Below are positions 44,616 through 53,749 of a stretch of DNA of 64,000 nt, one piece after another. Both the position numbers and the translations under genes were made by a program. The notes under the pieces are model-generated. The model searched no databases and was not told the origin of the DNA. It saw only the letters and a list, made by a program, of their open reading frames with translations. Origin of the DNA: Rhizobium sp. 18065 (GTDB lineage Bacteria; Pseudomonadota; Alphaproteobacteria; Rhizobiales; Rhizobiaceae); contig NZ_CACSJP010000015.1 of NCBI RefSeq assembly GCF_902706095.1, forward strand, positions 20,079 to 84,078, given 5' to 3'. Numbering within the stretch: position 1 is the first letter of the stretch; each line of letters opens with the position of its first letter.

Positions 44616-44890
44616 TGGCCGTTGTCGCCGGGGAACGAATATTTGCCTTCCCAGGCGGCCAGCTCGTCATCCGACATCGGTTCAAGAAACAGGCCTGAGG
44701 GGATATTGCCCCGCAAATGAGCCAATGCGCCGGCCTTGCGTGGCGGATTTTTCCTATCCGCCCGGGTCAGGGGCACTAGTTTCGCAACCGGTTCATCACC
44801 GCGTGCAATCACAATTTCCTCGCCGGCCTCAACGCGGGCAAGGAGTTTTGAAAGTTCCGTCTTGGCCTTGTGAATGGTGACAACCGCCAT
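44612..44890 (-). CDS. Phd/YefM-family antitoxin
   Basis: A 92-residue protein starting at the ATG at 44890. Residues 1-50 (VVTIHKAKTELSKLLARVEAGEEIVIARGDEPVAKLVPL) are the Phd DNA-binding and dimerisation domain; the C-terminal half (GALAHLRG..., SDDELAAWEG) wraps and inhibits the VapC toxin. It normally represses its own operon; tandem palindromes just upstream are the likely operator. Confidence 0.9.
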   Translation of the reverse strand: MAVVTIHKAKTELSKLLARVEAGEEIVIARGDEPVAKLVPLTRADRKNPPRKAGALAHLRGNIPSGLFLEPMSDDELAAWEGKYSFPGDNGQ

Positions 44891-44917
44891 CGCTCGCTCC
44901 ATGGCAACATGTTTAAA

Positions 44918-44937
44918 TTAGCTAATTGCTTAGCTAA
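44918..44937. promoter_or_regulatory. Tandem TTAGCTAA palindromes (antitoxin operator)
   Basis: Two identical 8-base palindromes TTAGCTAA (44918-44925 and 44930-44937), 12 bases apart, lie 28 bases upstream of the antitoxin start and 19 bases before the divergent DUF72 gene. The arrangement suits cooperative binding by a Phd-type dimer pair. Confidence 0.6.
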
Positions 44938-44956
44938 CTTCAATGGGAGTTATTTG

Positions 44957-45766
44957 ATGACCCAATCCGGCACAATCCGCACCGGCATCGGCGGCTGGAC
45001 GTTTGAACCTTGGGAGGGCACGTTTTATCCCGAAAAACTTGCCAAGAAAAAGCAGCTTGAGTTCGCCAGCCGCGAACTGACGGCGATCGAGGTCAACGGC
45101 ACCTATTATTCCAGTCAGAAGCCGGCGACATTTGCCAAATGGGCATCGGAAGTGCCGGAGAATTTTGTGTTCTCCCTAAAAGCCAGCCGGTTTTGCACCA
45201 ATCGCAAGGTGTTGGCCGAGGCCGGGGAATCGGTCGGCAAGTTTCTCAATCAGGGGATAGCTGAACTTGGCCCACATCTCGGGCCGATCCTCTGGCAGTT
45301 CATGGGCACGAAGAAATTCGAGCCCGACGACTTCGAGGCCTTTCTCGCCCTTCTGCCGAAAACATTGGACGGATTGCCGCTGCGCCATGTGGTCGAGCCG
45401 CGGCACGGCTCTTTCCAGGTGCCGGAATTCATCGATCTGCTGGTAAAATACGATGTCGCAGCTGTTTGCGCGGACCATCACGACTATCCGATGTTTGCCG
45501 ATCCGACGACGGGCTTTGTCTATGCGCGGCTGCAGAAGGGCAGCGATGACATCGCCACCTGCTATCCGCCCGAAGAGCTTGATGCCTGGGCTGAGCGATT
45601 GAAGATCTATGCTGCCGGCGGCATGCCGAAGGACCTGCAGAAGCTTGCGCCACAACACCAGATAAAGGCGGAGCCGCGCGAGGTTTTTGCCTTCTTCATT
45701 ACCGGCGGCAAGGTGAATGCGCCGAATGCGGCGCGCAATGTGCAATCCACAGTTGCTTCAGACTGA
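44957..45766 (+). CDS. DUF72 family protein
   Basis: A 269-residue TIM-barrel protein. Start at the ATG at 44957 (GGGAG upstream). It opens with IRTGIGGWTFEPWEGTFYP and has FASRELTAIEVNGTYYS, FSLKASRF and VVEPRHGSF segments, all DUF72 (YecE) marks. The biochemical role of the family is unknown. The operator-like palindromes upstream are close enough that the antitoxin could also affect this promoter. Confidence 0.88.
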   Translation: MTQSGTIRTGIGGWTFEPWEGTFYPEKLAKKKQLEFASRELTAIEVNGTYYSSQKPATFAKWASEVPENFVFSLKASRFCTNRKVLAEAGESVGKFLNQGIAELGPHLGPILWQFMGTKKFEPDDFEAFLALLPKTLDGLPLRHVVEPRHGSFQVPEFIDLLVKYDVAAVCADHHDYPMFADPTTGFVYARLQKGSDDIATCYPPEELDAWAERLKIYAAGGMPKDLQKLAPQHQIKAEPREVFAFFITGGKVNAPNAARNVQSTVASD

Positions 45767-45922
45767 AACACTCGTATTCATCTGCAAATTGTGACATTGG
45801 CGAATCTGGACTAGGCTCGGTCGCAGAGTCGCCGTCATCCGTCAGGAAATGGTCGACAGTGTGTGATCATGGGGAGGTGCGGACCAGCCCTCATGGTTCT
45901 TATCCGGTCTCGAGGCGTTTCC

Positions 45923-47569
45923 ATGTCAGGCATAGCAGTCTTCATCAATCTGGCAGGCGCTGTCGCGTTGCTGCTCTGGGCGACGCGCATGGTGCGAACC
46001 GGCATCGAGCGCGCCTATGGCGGTGTGTTGAAGGACAAGCTGCGGCTGGCGGTCGGCAACCGGTTTTCGGCTGCCTTTGCCGGCTTTCTGTTTGCCGTGG
46101 CATTGCAGAGCGCGACCGCTGTCGCCCTGATCATCGCCTCGTTCACTGCTGCCGGCTATGTCACCTCGGCGATCGGCATCGCCACGTTGCTGGGTGCGGA
46201 TTTCGGTTCGGCCTTTGTCGTGCGCATCCTGCGTTACGACCTGTCGCTGCTGGTGCCGATTCTTTTGTTGCTCGGTACGATCGCCTTTCGTGCCTCGGAA
46301 GAACGCCACTGGCGCCAGCTCGGCCGGATCCTGTTCGGTCTCGGCCTGCTGCTGCTATCCTTGAAACTGATCGGCCAGGCGTCGGATCCGCTGCGCAGCA
46401 GCCAGATCCTGCCCGTTCTGTTCAATTACCTGGCGAGCGACTGGATCAGCGCCTTCCTGCTCGCCGCATTGCTGGCGTGGTCATTCCATTCCAGTGTTGC
46501 GGCGGTACTGCTTGTCGCGTCGCTGGCAGACAAACATCTGCTGCCGGACGCCTTGATCATCCCGCTGGTGCTCGGGATCAATTTCGGCGCTGCCGTGATC
46601 GCGGCGCTGCTGACCAAGAACGCGGAGGCCAATGCCCGTGTCGTGCCGCTCGGCAACGTCGTCATCCGCGGTCTGATGACACTGGTTGCGCTGGCGCTGC
46701 AGTTCATCTTCCAGATCGCGCCCGAACAGCTGGCCGCTCATCCGGGCGATGCCGTGGTCATGGCGCATCTGGCGATGAATGGAGCAGTTCTGGTGCTCGG
46801 CCTGCCATTTGCGGCGGTCGTCGCCCGGCTGCTGGAACGGTTTCTGGAGCCGACCGCCGGACAACCGGCCAATGACGACCGACTGTCCGCCCTGAATTCG
46901 GCCGATCTCGTGCATCCGCAGCAGGCGATCAGCAATGCCACGCGCGAAGTGCTGACCGTCTGCGACAAGACGGAGATCATGCTGAACAGCATTTTCGAGC
47001 TTTACGAACATTGGGACACAAAGAAGACCCAGCGGATCGAGGCACTCGACGACCAGATCGACACGATCCATCGCGACATCAAATTCTATCTGGCCCGCAT
47101 TTCGCAAACGGCGCTGGACGAGCAATCGGCCGAGCAATGTCAGAGCCTGCTTGGCGCGACGATCAAGATCGAGCAGGCGGCCGACATCATTTCGCAGAAC
47201 ATGCTGACCAGGGCGCGCAAGAAACACGAGCGCAATGCGGCGTTTTCGGCCGAGGGCTGGTCGGAGCTGTGTGCCATGCATCACGAAGTGGTGCAGAACG
47301 CCCATCTGGCATTCAACCTGCTGGTCAACCGCAATGTCGAATACGCCCGCCAGCTCGTGGCGCGCAAGGAGGTCGTTCGGCAACTGGTCAAGGCCAGCGA
47401 GGAGCAACATCTGCAGCGCCTGCGCCAAGGCAATGCCGCGAGCTTCGAATCCAGTTCGCTGCACATCGACACGATGCGGGATCTGAAAGAGATCAATTCG
47501 CTGTTCGTCTCGATCGGCTATCCGCTGTTGGAGGGAGAAGGCTTGTTGCGCGGCAGCCGGCTGCTCTGA
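45923..47569 (+). CDS. Na+/phosphate cotransporter family protein with PhoU-like domain
   Basis: A 548-residue protein. Residues 1-310 contain the duplicated NptA/PNaS membrane unit, with QSATAVALIIASFTAAG and the matching AWSFHSSVAAVLLVASLAD repeat, the QSSS-like elements of type II Na/Pi transporters. Residues 340-540 are a helical cytoplasmic PhoU-like domain (DKTEIMLNSIFELYE, ATIKIEQAADIISQNML). It probably takes up or exports phosphate; direction and control are not visible. Start at the ATG at 45923; single gene. Confidence 0.88.
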   Translation: MSGIAVFINLAGAVALLLWATRMVRTGIERAYGGVLKDKLRLAVGNRFSAAFAGFLFAVALQSATAVALIIASFTAAGYVTSAIGIATLLGADFGSAFVVRILRYDLSLLVPILLLLGTIAFRASEERHWRQLGRILFGLGLLLLSLKLIGQASDPLRSSQILPVLFNYLASDWISAFLLAALLAWSFHSSVAAVLLVASLADKHLLPDALIIPLVLGINFGAAVIAALLTKNAEANARVVPLGNVVIRGLMTLVALALQFIFQIAPEQLAAHPGDAVVMAHLAMNGAVLVLGLPFAAVVARLLERFLEPTAGQPANDDRLSALNSADLVHPQQAISNATREVLTVCDKTEIMLNSIFELYEHWDTKKTQRIEALDDQIDTIHRDIKFYLARISQTALDEQSAEQCQSLLGATIKIEQAADIISQNMLTRARKKHERNAAFSAEGWSELCAMHHEVVQNAHLAFNLLVNRNVEYARQLVARKEVVRQLVKASEEQHLQRLRQGNAASFESSSLHIDTMRDLKEINSLFVSIGYPLLEGEGLLRGSRLL

Positions 47570-47623
47570 CGTTTTTTTCGGCGAACACGAGTTCGGAAGC
47601 GCTTTTCGCGCAATTTTCCGGGT

Positions 47624-49099
47624 TTACGCCAGCGGACGGACAGCGGCAGCCAGTTCTTCTGCCGTCATCCCCTGCCCAGTTCGCAATGCTGCCTCGCCGT
47701 GCAGATACACGCCGGCACAGGCGGCTTCGAATGCGGGTAGGCCCTGCCCCATCAATGCAGCGATGATGCCGGCCAGCACGTCGCCGGAACCGGCCGTTGC
47801 CAGTTGCGGTGGTGCAGTCTCGTTGATCGCGGCGCGGCCATCCGGGGCGGCGATCACCGTATCGGCGCCCTTGTAGACCACGATCCCGCCAAGCTCGCTG
47901 GCAGCTGTGCGGGCCTTCTCGACCTTGCCGGCCGGCATTGCCGAAACCTCGGGAAACAGCCGGGAAAACTCCCCCTCATGCGGCGTGACGACGAGGCGCG
48001 TCCCGCCATCCGAGAAGGCGGTGCGGAGCGTCTGCACATCGTTACGGAACGCCGTTATGCCATCGGCATCCAGGACGACCGCTCGCCCATGGGCACCGAG
48101 ACAAAGGGCGTAGGTTCGGGCTGTGGCAAAGTCGCCGAACCCCGGGCCGAGCACAAATGTCGTTCGGCGCGGATCTTTCAAATAGCTTTCAAGATCGGCT
48201 TTGCCGTTGATCTCATGCAGCATGATCGCCGTCAGATGCGCAGCGTTGGTGGACAGTGCTCCGGCTGGCGATGCCAAGGTGACGAGCCCTGCCCCGGCCT
48301 TCAGGCCTGCCATGGCTGACAAACGCGCCGCTCCGGTGGCCGTTGCGCCGCCGGAAAATGCAGTGAGATGGCCGCGGCGGTATTTGTGGTCACCCGCGGC
48401 CGGTGCCACCTGATGGTCCTGCCAAAGCGATGGGCCATTGACAAAGAGCCGCTCGGCCTCGGCATCGACCAGACGCCTCGGAATACCGATGTCGAATACC
48501 TCGATTGCACCGCATAGGAGACGACCGGGCAAAAGCACGTGACCGCGCTTGCGGGTCACGAAGGTCACCGTGGCGGTCGCTTGCAAAGCGGCGCCGCGGA
48601 CCAGGCCTGTCATGCCATCCAGGCCGGACGGCAGATCGACGGCAAGCACCGGAAGCCTTGCAACGGTTACACGCTCCACAAGATCGGCCACGTCCTGCGG
48701 CACATCGCGAGCAAGGCCAGCACCAAATACGGCATCGACGATGACATCGCCCGGACGCGGCGCATAGGAAGACAAGGGCAGCGATGGCAATGACGCATCT
48801 CCGCAGGCCCTGGCTGCATCACCCTTGAGGACCGAGGGATCGCCGAGATGATGGACCATAGTGAAGGCACCGGCGCGCACAAGCGCCGCCGCTGCGATGT
48901 AACCATCGCCGCCATTATTGCCTGGACCACACAGGACGATGAAGCGAACGGCGGCCGGAAAGAGACGCAAGGCCGCAGCCGCAACAGCCTCGCCGGCGCG
49001 TTGCATCAATCCGTAGCTATCCATGCCGCAAGCGGCCGCCGCATCAACGCGGGCCATGGCCGAGGGGCTCAAAAGGATTTCTGCAGATCGCGCTGTCAT
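47624..49099 (-). CDS. nnr: Bifunctional NAD(P)H-hydrate epimerase / ADP-dependent dehydratase
   Basis: A 491-residue metabolite repair enzyme. The N-terminal epimerase (YjeF_N, residues 1-215) contains FIVLCGPGNNGGDGYIAAAAL and AVDLPSGLDGMTG. The C-terminal dehydratase (YjeF_C) contains VLGPGFGDF, VLDADGITAF, TPHEGEFSRLFP and the ATAGSGDVLAGIIAALMGQG signature. It repairs damaged NADHX and NADPHX. It is divergent from glnB; this gene order is common in rhizobia. Confidence 0.95.
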   Translation of the reverse strand: MTARSAEILLSPSAMARVDAAAACGMDSYGLMQRAGEAVAAAALRLFPAAVRFIVLCGPGNNGGDGYIAAAALVRAGAFTMVHHLGDPSVLKGDAARACGDASLPSLPLSSYAPRPGDVIVDAVFGAGLARDVPQDVADLVERVTVARLPVLAVDLPSGLDGMTGLVRGAALQATATVTFVTRKRGHVLLPGRLLCGAIEVFDIGIPRRLVDAEAERLFVNGPSLWQDHQVAPAAGDHKYRRGHLTAFSGGATATGAARLSAMAGLKAGAGLVTLASPAGALSTNAAHLTAIMLHEINGKADLESYLKDPRRTTFVLGPGFGDFATARTYALCLGAHGRAVVLDADGITAFRNDVQTLRTAFSDGGTRLVVTPHEGEFSRLFPEVSAMPAGKVEKARTAASELGGIVVYKGADTVIAAPDGRAAINETAPPQLATAGSGDVLAGIIAALMGQGLPAFEAACAGVYLHGEAALRTGQGMTAEELAAAVRPLA

Positions 49100-49372
49100 G
49101 CTTGGCGTTAGAGCAGATTTTTCAGCACAAACCTAGCGTCACAAAAATAGGCACAACAGAAAGGCCATATATTGTGCAATTGCATACATCTTGATCATGG
49201 GCGCCTCAAATTTCGCAACGACCTCGGCATGTTAGCGAAATCGACAACAAAGAAAAAAGGAAGAGAAAATCGAGATCAGGGACGAATTGGGCTGGCTTTT
49301 CCTACGATTTTGCGGGAGATTTGCTCCGCCGGGTGGAGGAAGCAGCAAAATCTGTGAAATTCTGGCGAAGAC

Positions 49373-49388
49373 TGGCACGTTCCGTGCA
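49373..49388 (+). promoter_or_regulatory. Sigma-54 promoter of glnB-glnA
   Basis: TGGCACGTTCCGTGCA has the GG-N10-GC spacing of RpoN promoters (GG at 49374-49375, GC at 49386-49387). Transcription would start near 49400, about 50 bases before glnB. A TGCAATTGCA palindrome at 49175-49184 is a weak candidate NtrC site about 200 bases upstream. Confidence 0.8.
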
Positions 49389-49448
49389 TTCTACCTGGCG
49401 GGCGGGACTAATCCTGCCGCAATGAGGGAAGCGGAGAGAAATTTTCTC

Positions 49449-49787
49449 ATGAAAAAGATCGAAGCGATCATAAAGCCGTTCAAGCTCGACGAAGTGAAGG
49501 AAGCCCTTCAGGAAGTCGGCCTGCAGGGTATCACTGTTACCGAAGCCAAGGGCTTCGGGCGCCAAAAGGGCCATACAGAGCTCTATCGCGGCGCCGAATA
49601 CGTGGTGGACTTCCTGCCTAAGGTGAAGGTCGAGGTGGTTCTGGCGGACGAAAACGTGGAAGCCGTTATCGACGCGATCCGCAATGCCGCGCAGACAGGC
49701 CGGATCGGGGACGGAAAGATCTTCGTGTCCAACATCGAAGAAGTCGTTCGTATCCGCACTGGCGAGACCGGCGTCGACGCCATCTAA
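49449..49787 (+). CDS. glnB: Nitrogen regulatory protein PII
   Basis: A 112-residue PII signal protein that senses 2-oxoglutarate and ATP/ADP and, through uridylylation, controls glutamine synthetase adenylylation and NtrB/NtrC. It begins MKKIEAIIKPFKLDEVKEAL; the T-loop contains GHTELYRGAEYVVDF, with the uridylylated Tyr at position 51, and the C-terminal GDGKIFV and VVRIRTGETG segments are intact. GlnB rather than GlnK is favoured by the glnA neighbour. A short GC hairpin lies in the 63-base gap before glnA. Confidence 0.96.
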   Translation: MKKIEAIIKPFKLDEVKEALQEVGLQGITVTEAKGFGRQKGHTELYRGAEYVVDFLPKVKVEVVLADENVEAVIDAIRNAAQTGRIGDGKIFVSNIEEVVRIRTGETGVDAI

Positions 49788-49850
49788 CTACGGCCCGGCA
49801 CCCAGGGAGGTCGGGCTTAAATCGTCATCTCACGCGAGGAAAACAATAAA

Positions 49851-51260
49851 ATGACGACCGCAAGCGATATTCTCAAGCAGATCAAAGACAATGACGTGAA
49901 GTTTGTCGACCTGCGCTTCACGGACCCCAAGGGCAAGCTGCATCATGTCACGATGGACGTGGTTTGCGTTGACGAAGACATGTTCGCCGATGGCGTCATG
50001 TTCGACGGTTCCTCGATCGGCGGCTGGAAGGCGATCAACGAATCCGACATGGTTCTCATGCCGGATCCGGACACTGTCCATATGGACCCGTTCTTCGCGC
50101 AGTCGACCATGGTCATCATCTGCGACATTCTCGACCCGGTTTCGGGTGAAGCCTACAACCGCGATCCGCGCGGCACCGCCAAGAAGGCCGAAGCCTATCT
50201 GAAGGCATCGGGCATCGGCGACACCGTCTTCGTTGGTCCGGAAGCCGAATTCTTCGTCTTCGACGACGTGAAGTACAAGGCCGATCCCTACAATACCGGC
50301 TTCAAGCTGGATTCGTCGGAACTGCCGTCCAACGACGACACCGATTACGAGACCGGCAACCTCGGTCACCGTCCGCGCGTCAAGGGCGGCTATTTCCCGG
50401 TTCCGCCGATCGACAGCCTGCAGGACATGCGTTCCGAAATGCTGACGGTGCTTGGCGAAATGGGCGTGGTCGTGGAAAAGCACCACCACGAAGTGGCGGC
50501 TGCCCAGCACGAACTCGGCATCAAGTTCGACGCGCTGGTGCGCAACGCCGACAAGATGCAGATCTACAAGTATGTCGTGCACCAGGTCGCCAATGCCTAT
50601 GGCAAGACGGCAACCTTCATGCCGAAGCCGATCTTCGGCGATAACGGCTCGGGTATGCACGTCCACATGTCGATCTGGAAGGACGGCAAGCCGACTTTCG
50701 CTGGCGACGAATATGCCGGCCTGTCGGAATCGTGCCTCTACTTCATCGGCGGCATCATCAAGCATGCCAAGTCGATCAACGCATTCTCCAACCCGTCGAC
50801 CAATTCCTACAAGCGTCTGGTCCCGGGTTATGAAGCACCGGTTCTGCTCGCCTATTCGGCCCGTAACCGTTCGGCCTCATGCCGCATTCCGTTCGGCTCG
50901 AACCCGAAGGCCAAGCGCGTCGAAGTCCGCTTCCCGGATCCGATGGCGAACCCGTATCTGGCCTTTGCAGCAATGCTGATGGCCGGCCTCGACGGCATCA
51001 AGAACAAGATCCATCCCGGCAAGGCCATGGACAAGGATCTCTACGACCTGCCGCCGAAGGAACTGAAGAAGATCCCGACCGTCTGCGGTTCCTTGCGCGA
51101 AGCGCTGGAAAACCTCGACAAGGATCGCAAGTACCTGACCGCCGGCGGTGTATTCGACGACGACCAGATCGATTCGTTCATCGAACTGAAGATGCATGAA
51201 GTCATGCGCTTCGAAATGACACCGCATCCGGTCGAATTCGACATGTACTACTCGGCCTGA
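49851..51260 (+). CDS. glnA: Glutamine synthetase type I
   Basis: A 469-residue GSI that forms glutamine from glutamate, ammonia and ATP. MFDGSSIGGWKAINESDM is the N-terminal latch and active-site part, NGSGMHVHMSIWKDG and KRLVPGYEAPVLLAYSARNRSASCRIP carry the catalytic and ATP-binding residues, and KDLYDLPPKE holds the tyrosine adenylylated by GlnE. The dodecamer is controlled by the PII cascade encoded just upstream. A terminator follows. Confidence 0.97.
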   Translation: MTTASDILKQIKDNDVKFVDLRFTDPKGKLHHVTMDVVCVDEDMFADGVMFDGSSIGGWKAINESDMVLMPDPDTVHMDPFFAQSTMVIICDILDPVSGEAYNRDPRGTAKKAEAYLKASGIGDTVFVGPEAEFFVFDDVKYKADPYNTGFKLDSSELPSNDDTDYETGNLGHRPRVKGGYFPVPPIDSLQDMRSEMLTVLGEMGVVVEKHHHEVAAAQHELGIKFDALVRNADKMQIYKYVVHQVANAYGKTATFMPKPIFGDNGSGMHVHMSIWKDGKPTFAGDEYAGLSESCLYFIGGIIKHAKSINAFSNPSTNSYKRLVPGYEAPVLLAYSARNRSASCRIPFGSNPKAKRVEVRFPDPMANPYLAFAAMLMAGLDGIKNKIHPGKAMDKDLYDLPPKELKKIPTVCGSLREALENLDKDRKYLTAGGVFDDDQIDSFIELKMHEVMRFEMTPHPVEFDMYYSA

Positions 51261-51296
51261 TTGGCCTGCGACGCATCAAAGCGTGCTGATTTGAAG

Positions 51297-51325
51297 ACGC
51301 CGGCGATCTTTTCGCCGGCGTTTTT
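51297..51325 (+). terminator. Intrinsic terminator of glnBA
   Basis: ACGCCGGCGA (51297-51306) pairs with TCGCCGGCGT (51312-51321), followed by TTTTT. It lies 36 bases after the glnA stop. Confidence 0.88.
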
Positions 51326-51431
51326 CATTGAATAACCTGAGAGACACCTTTTTTGCTCACGTAACGTAAAGCAAGTGACGCATAGTAAGCGCTCTCAACG
51401 TTCGACTGCCCACAACAGAGACTGACGGTCC

Positions 51432-52379
51432 ATGCCCCACACCGCTTCGCCGCCGCCTCGCCCGATCGACTGGACGCTGTTTCTGCTGGCGCCGGTGTTT
51501 TTCTCGTCGAACCTGATCTTCGGTCGCGGCATAACCGGCGATATTGCTCCATACACCACCGCTCTGTTGCGCTGGGCCGGATCGGCGCTGATCATGTTTC
51601 CGTTTGTCTGGCGCGAACGGCAGATCTGCCTCGCGTTCGTCCGCAACCATACCATGCTGTGGCTCCTGCTCGGCATTCTTGGCATGGGTATCTGTGGCGG
51701 CGTCGTATATTGGGCCCTGACACTGACGACAGCCTCCAACGCGACGCTGATCTACACGACGTCATCGCTGTTCATCATTGTCTTTCAATGGCTTTTCCAG
51801 GGACGCAGGATCAGCCTGATCGAGTTGTCCGGCATGATGATCGCTTTTGCCGGTGTCGCGGTGATCGTACTGAAGGGCGACCTGGCCGCCTTGCTGCACC
51901 TGAGCTTCAATATCGGCGATCTTGCGATCCTGGCTGCGGCCATCGCGTTTGCGCTCTATTCACTGCTGCTGCGCAACCCGGCCGTCAGGGCCATGCCGCC
52001 GCTGCCGCTGTTTGGGCTGCTCGCCCTGTCCGGTGCGATCGTTCTGGTTCCGCCCGGCATGCATGAGGTTTTGACCGGGGGATTGCTGCCGGATACGCCG
52101 CTCGATTTCGCCAAACTTGCCGGCATCATCCTGTTTGCCTCGCTGGCGGCCTTCTACTGCTTCCAGCACGCCGTGCAGGTTTTCGGTCCGGGCATAGCCG
52201 GCATGACGCTCTACCTGATGCCACCGACCTCTATCGTCATGGCGGTAGTCTTTCTCGGCGAAAGCTTCGAAAGCTATCATATGGCCGGGATCATTCTGGT
52301 CATGGGCGGACTGGTCCTGGCAACCGCATTCGGGCGCAAACCAAGCAGCGGCGCAGCCGGCCAGGACGAAAACCCTTGA
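51432..52379 (+). CDS. EamA/DMT-family transporter
   Basis: A 315-residue protein with ten predicted membrane helices in two EamA repeats (about 15-145 and 158-305). The first repeat has NLIFGRGITGDIAPYTTALLRWAGSAL and SNATLIYTTSSLFIIVFQWLF; the second ends YLMPPTSIVMAVVFLGESFESYHMAGIILVMGGLVLA. Members export or take up small metabolites; the substrate is not predictable. The C-terminal tail is hydrophilic. Its stop lies 47 bases before hspQ. Confidence 0.87.
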   Translation: MPHTASPPPRPIDWTLFLLAPVFFSSNLIFGRGITGDIAPYTTALLRWAGSALIMFPFVWRERQICLAFVRNHTMLWLLLGILGMGICGGVVYWALTLTTASNATLIYTTSSLFIIVFQWLFQGRRISLIELSGMMIAFAGVAVIVLKGDLAALLHLSFNIGDLAILAAAIAFALYSLLLRNPAVRAMPPLPLFGLLALSGAIVLVPPGMHEVLTGGLLPDTPLDFAKLAGIILFASLAAFYCFQHAVQVFGPGIAGMTLYLMPPTSIVMAVVFLGESFESYHMAGIILVMGGLVLATAFGRKPSSGAAGQDENP

Positions 52380-52426
52380 TTGTCCGCATTCCCATCCCAA
52401 ATATACAAGGGAAAGGAAGTGAACCC

Positions 52427-52756
52427 ATGAAACAACGAAGCGCTAAATTTGGTATCGGAGATGTCGTACGGCACAAGGTCTTCCCGTTCCGTGGCGTGAT
52501 CTTCGATGTTGACCCGGAATTTTCCAATTCCGAGGAATGGTGGAATGCGATCCCGGCGGAGGTGCGTCCGAACAAGGACCAGCCCTTCTACCATCTGCTC
52601 GCGGAAAACTCGGAGACGGAATATGTCGCCTATGTGTCCGAGCAGAACCTGGAGCCGGATGGAAGCGAAGAGCCTCTGAGAAATCCGCATATCCAGCAGA
52701 TCTTCGACAGGGAGCAGGCCGGGCACTACAGACCGAAGGCCAACTTCACGCACTGA
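52427..52756 (+). CDS. hspQ: Heat shock protein HspQ
   Basis: A 109-residue YccV-like protein; ATG at 52427 with an AAAGGAAGTG site. AKFGIGDVVRHKVFPFRGVIFDVDPEFSN and PFYHLLAENSETEYVAYVSEQNLEPD are the family core. In E. coli HspQ is an adaptor that enhances Lon degradation, and it was first described as binding hemimethylated DNA. A terminator hairpin follows about 40 bases downstream. Confidence 0.9.
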   Translation: MKQRSAKFGIGDVVRHKVFPFRGVIFDVDPEFSNSEEWWNAIPAEVRPNKDQPFYHLLAENSETEYVAYVSEQNLEPDGSEEPLRNPHIQQIFDREQAGHYRPKANFTH

Positions 52757-52796
52757 CGAGACGCGAGACCCGACAATCTCCTCCCAACTACGAAAA

Positions 52797-52820
52797 AGCC
52801 CGCGTCCTTGGACGCGGGCT
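52797..52820. terminator. Hairpin terminator after hspQ
   Basis: AGCCCGCGTCC (52797-52807) pairs with GGACGCGGGCT (52810-52820), preceded by AAAA and followed by GATCTTTATT. It lies between convergent hspQ and the IalB-family gene and can serve both. Confidence 0.75.
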
Positions 52821-52847
52821 GATCTTTATTCTGATTCGATGACGGTA

Positions 52848-53483
52848 TCAGTTGCCCTGCTTGGCGGCGTTCTGAGCGTCGGTGATCGCCTTGTTGCGCT
52901 CTTCCTGCTTCTTCTGCATGGCTTCCTGCAGCAGACGCTGACGTTCGTCAGCCTGCGACTGGGACATCGCCTCACCATCGAAAGCGCCGGTGAAACCTTC
53001 CAGCGGAATCTTGATCGGGTTCGGCGCACGGCGGAAGTTGATCGAGGTCAGCACGACTTCGTTGCCCTTCTTCAGGCTGGCGATAATCGCATCGGTCAGC
53101 GGCATTTCAGCCGTGCAACGATCCGGCAGGCAGACCGTGTAATCGAGCTTGACGCCCTTGGCACCGTCGATCTGCATGAGGATGCCCGGAGGAATCAGAC
53201 GCGCTGTCGGAACAGTGACCTGCATCAGCTTGCGGTTGACCTTGCCTTCGACAGTGATCAGGCCAACGGCGGTGATCAGCTGGCCGTTTGCGGCAACCTG
53301 CTGGTTCTGCACGACGCAGACATCGGACTCTTCCTGCTTGGCGCAGGTCTTGAACCACTTGGCAGGGCCTGCAGCCGGAGCCGCTTCCTGTGCCTGGACT
53401 GCAACCGGCATGGCAGCTGCACCGAGCGTCAGAGCGAGAGCAGACACAGCCGTCCGCGTTGCTTTGTTGAAATTGAACATCAT
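52848..53483 (-). CDS. Invasion-associated locus B (IalB) family protein
   Basis: A 211-residue exported protein; two adjacent ATG codons at 53483 and 53480 follow an AGGAG site. The signal peptide ends VQAQ. The mature part has the IalB outline: WFKTCAKQEESDVCVVQNQQVAANGQLITAVGLITVEGK, ILMQIDGAKGVKLDYTVCLPDRCTAEMPLTDAIIASLKKG and SLEGF-like (PLEGFTGAFDG), with four Cys that probably form disulphides. The C-terminus adds a charged helix rich in Gln and Glu. In Bartonella the founding member aids erythrocyte invasion, but the family is widespread in non-pathogenic rhizobia and the role here is unknown. Confidence 0.88.
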   Translation of the reverse strand: MMFNFNKATRTAVSALALTLGAAAMPVAVQAQEAAPAAGPAKWFKTCAKQEESDVCVVQNQQVAANGQLITAVGLITVEGKVNRKLMQVTVPTARLIPPGILMQIDGAKGVKLDYTVCLPDRCTAEMPLTDAIIASLKKGNEVVLTSINFRRAPNPIKIPLEGFTGAFDGEAMSQSQADERQRLLQEAMQKKQEERNKAITDAQNAAKQGN

Positions 53484-53749
53484 CCGTATTCCGTCTCCTG
53501 AAAACCCCTGGCGCGCGGACTTTGCGCCGCGTCGTACACCGGTCGTGCTGGCCGTCACCTGTCGTCCAAATGAGGCAAATACATGACCTAGCGATCTGGC
53601 TCACCTGTTACATCGCGGCGGCTGGAATATCCAGCTTTTCTTTGAAGCAACGGCAATGCCTTTTTGGTTAATTGCACCGCGATGTGTTGGATTTGTGGTG
53701 ACTGTGCTAGCTTCCGGGCGTTTCCAGATTCTTGCCGGAGGACCACACA

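Noticed and set aside
47553..47578. GCAGCCGGCTGC palindrome plus T run after the Na/Pi cotransporter as a terminator
   Set aside because: A perfect 12-base palindrome without loop cannot form a normal terminator hairpin, and the T run is eight bases away.
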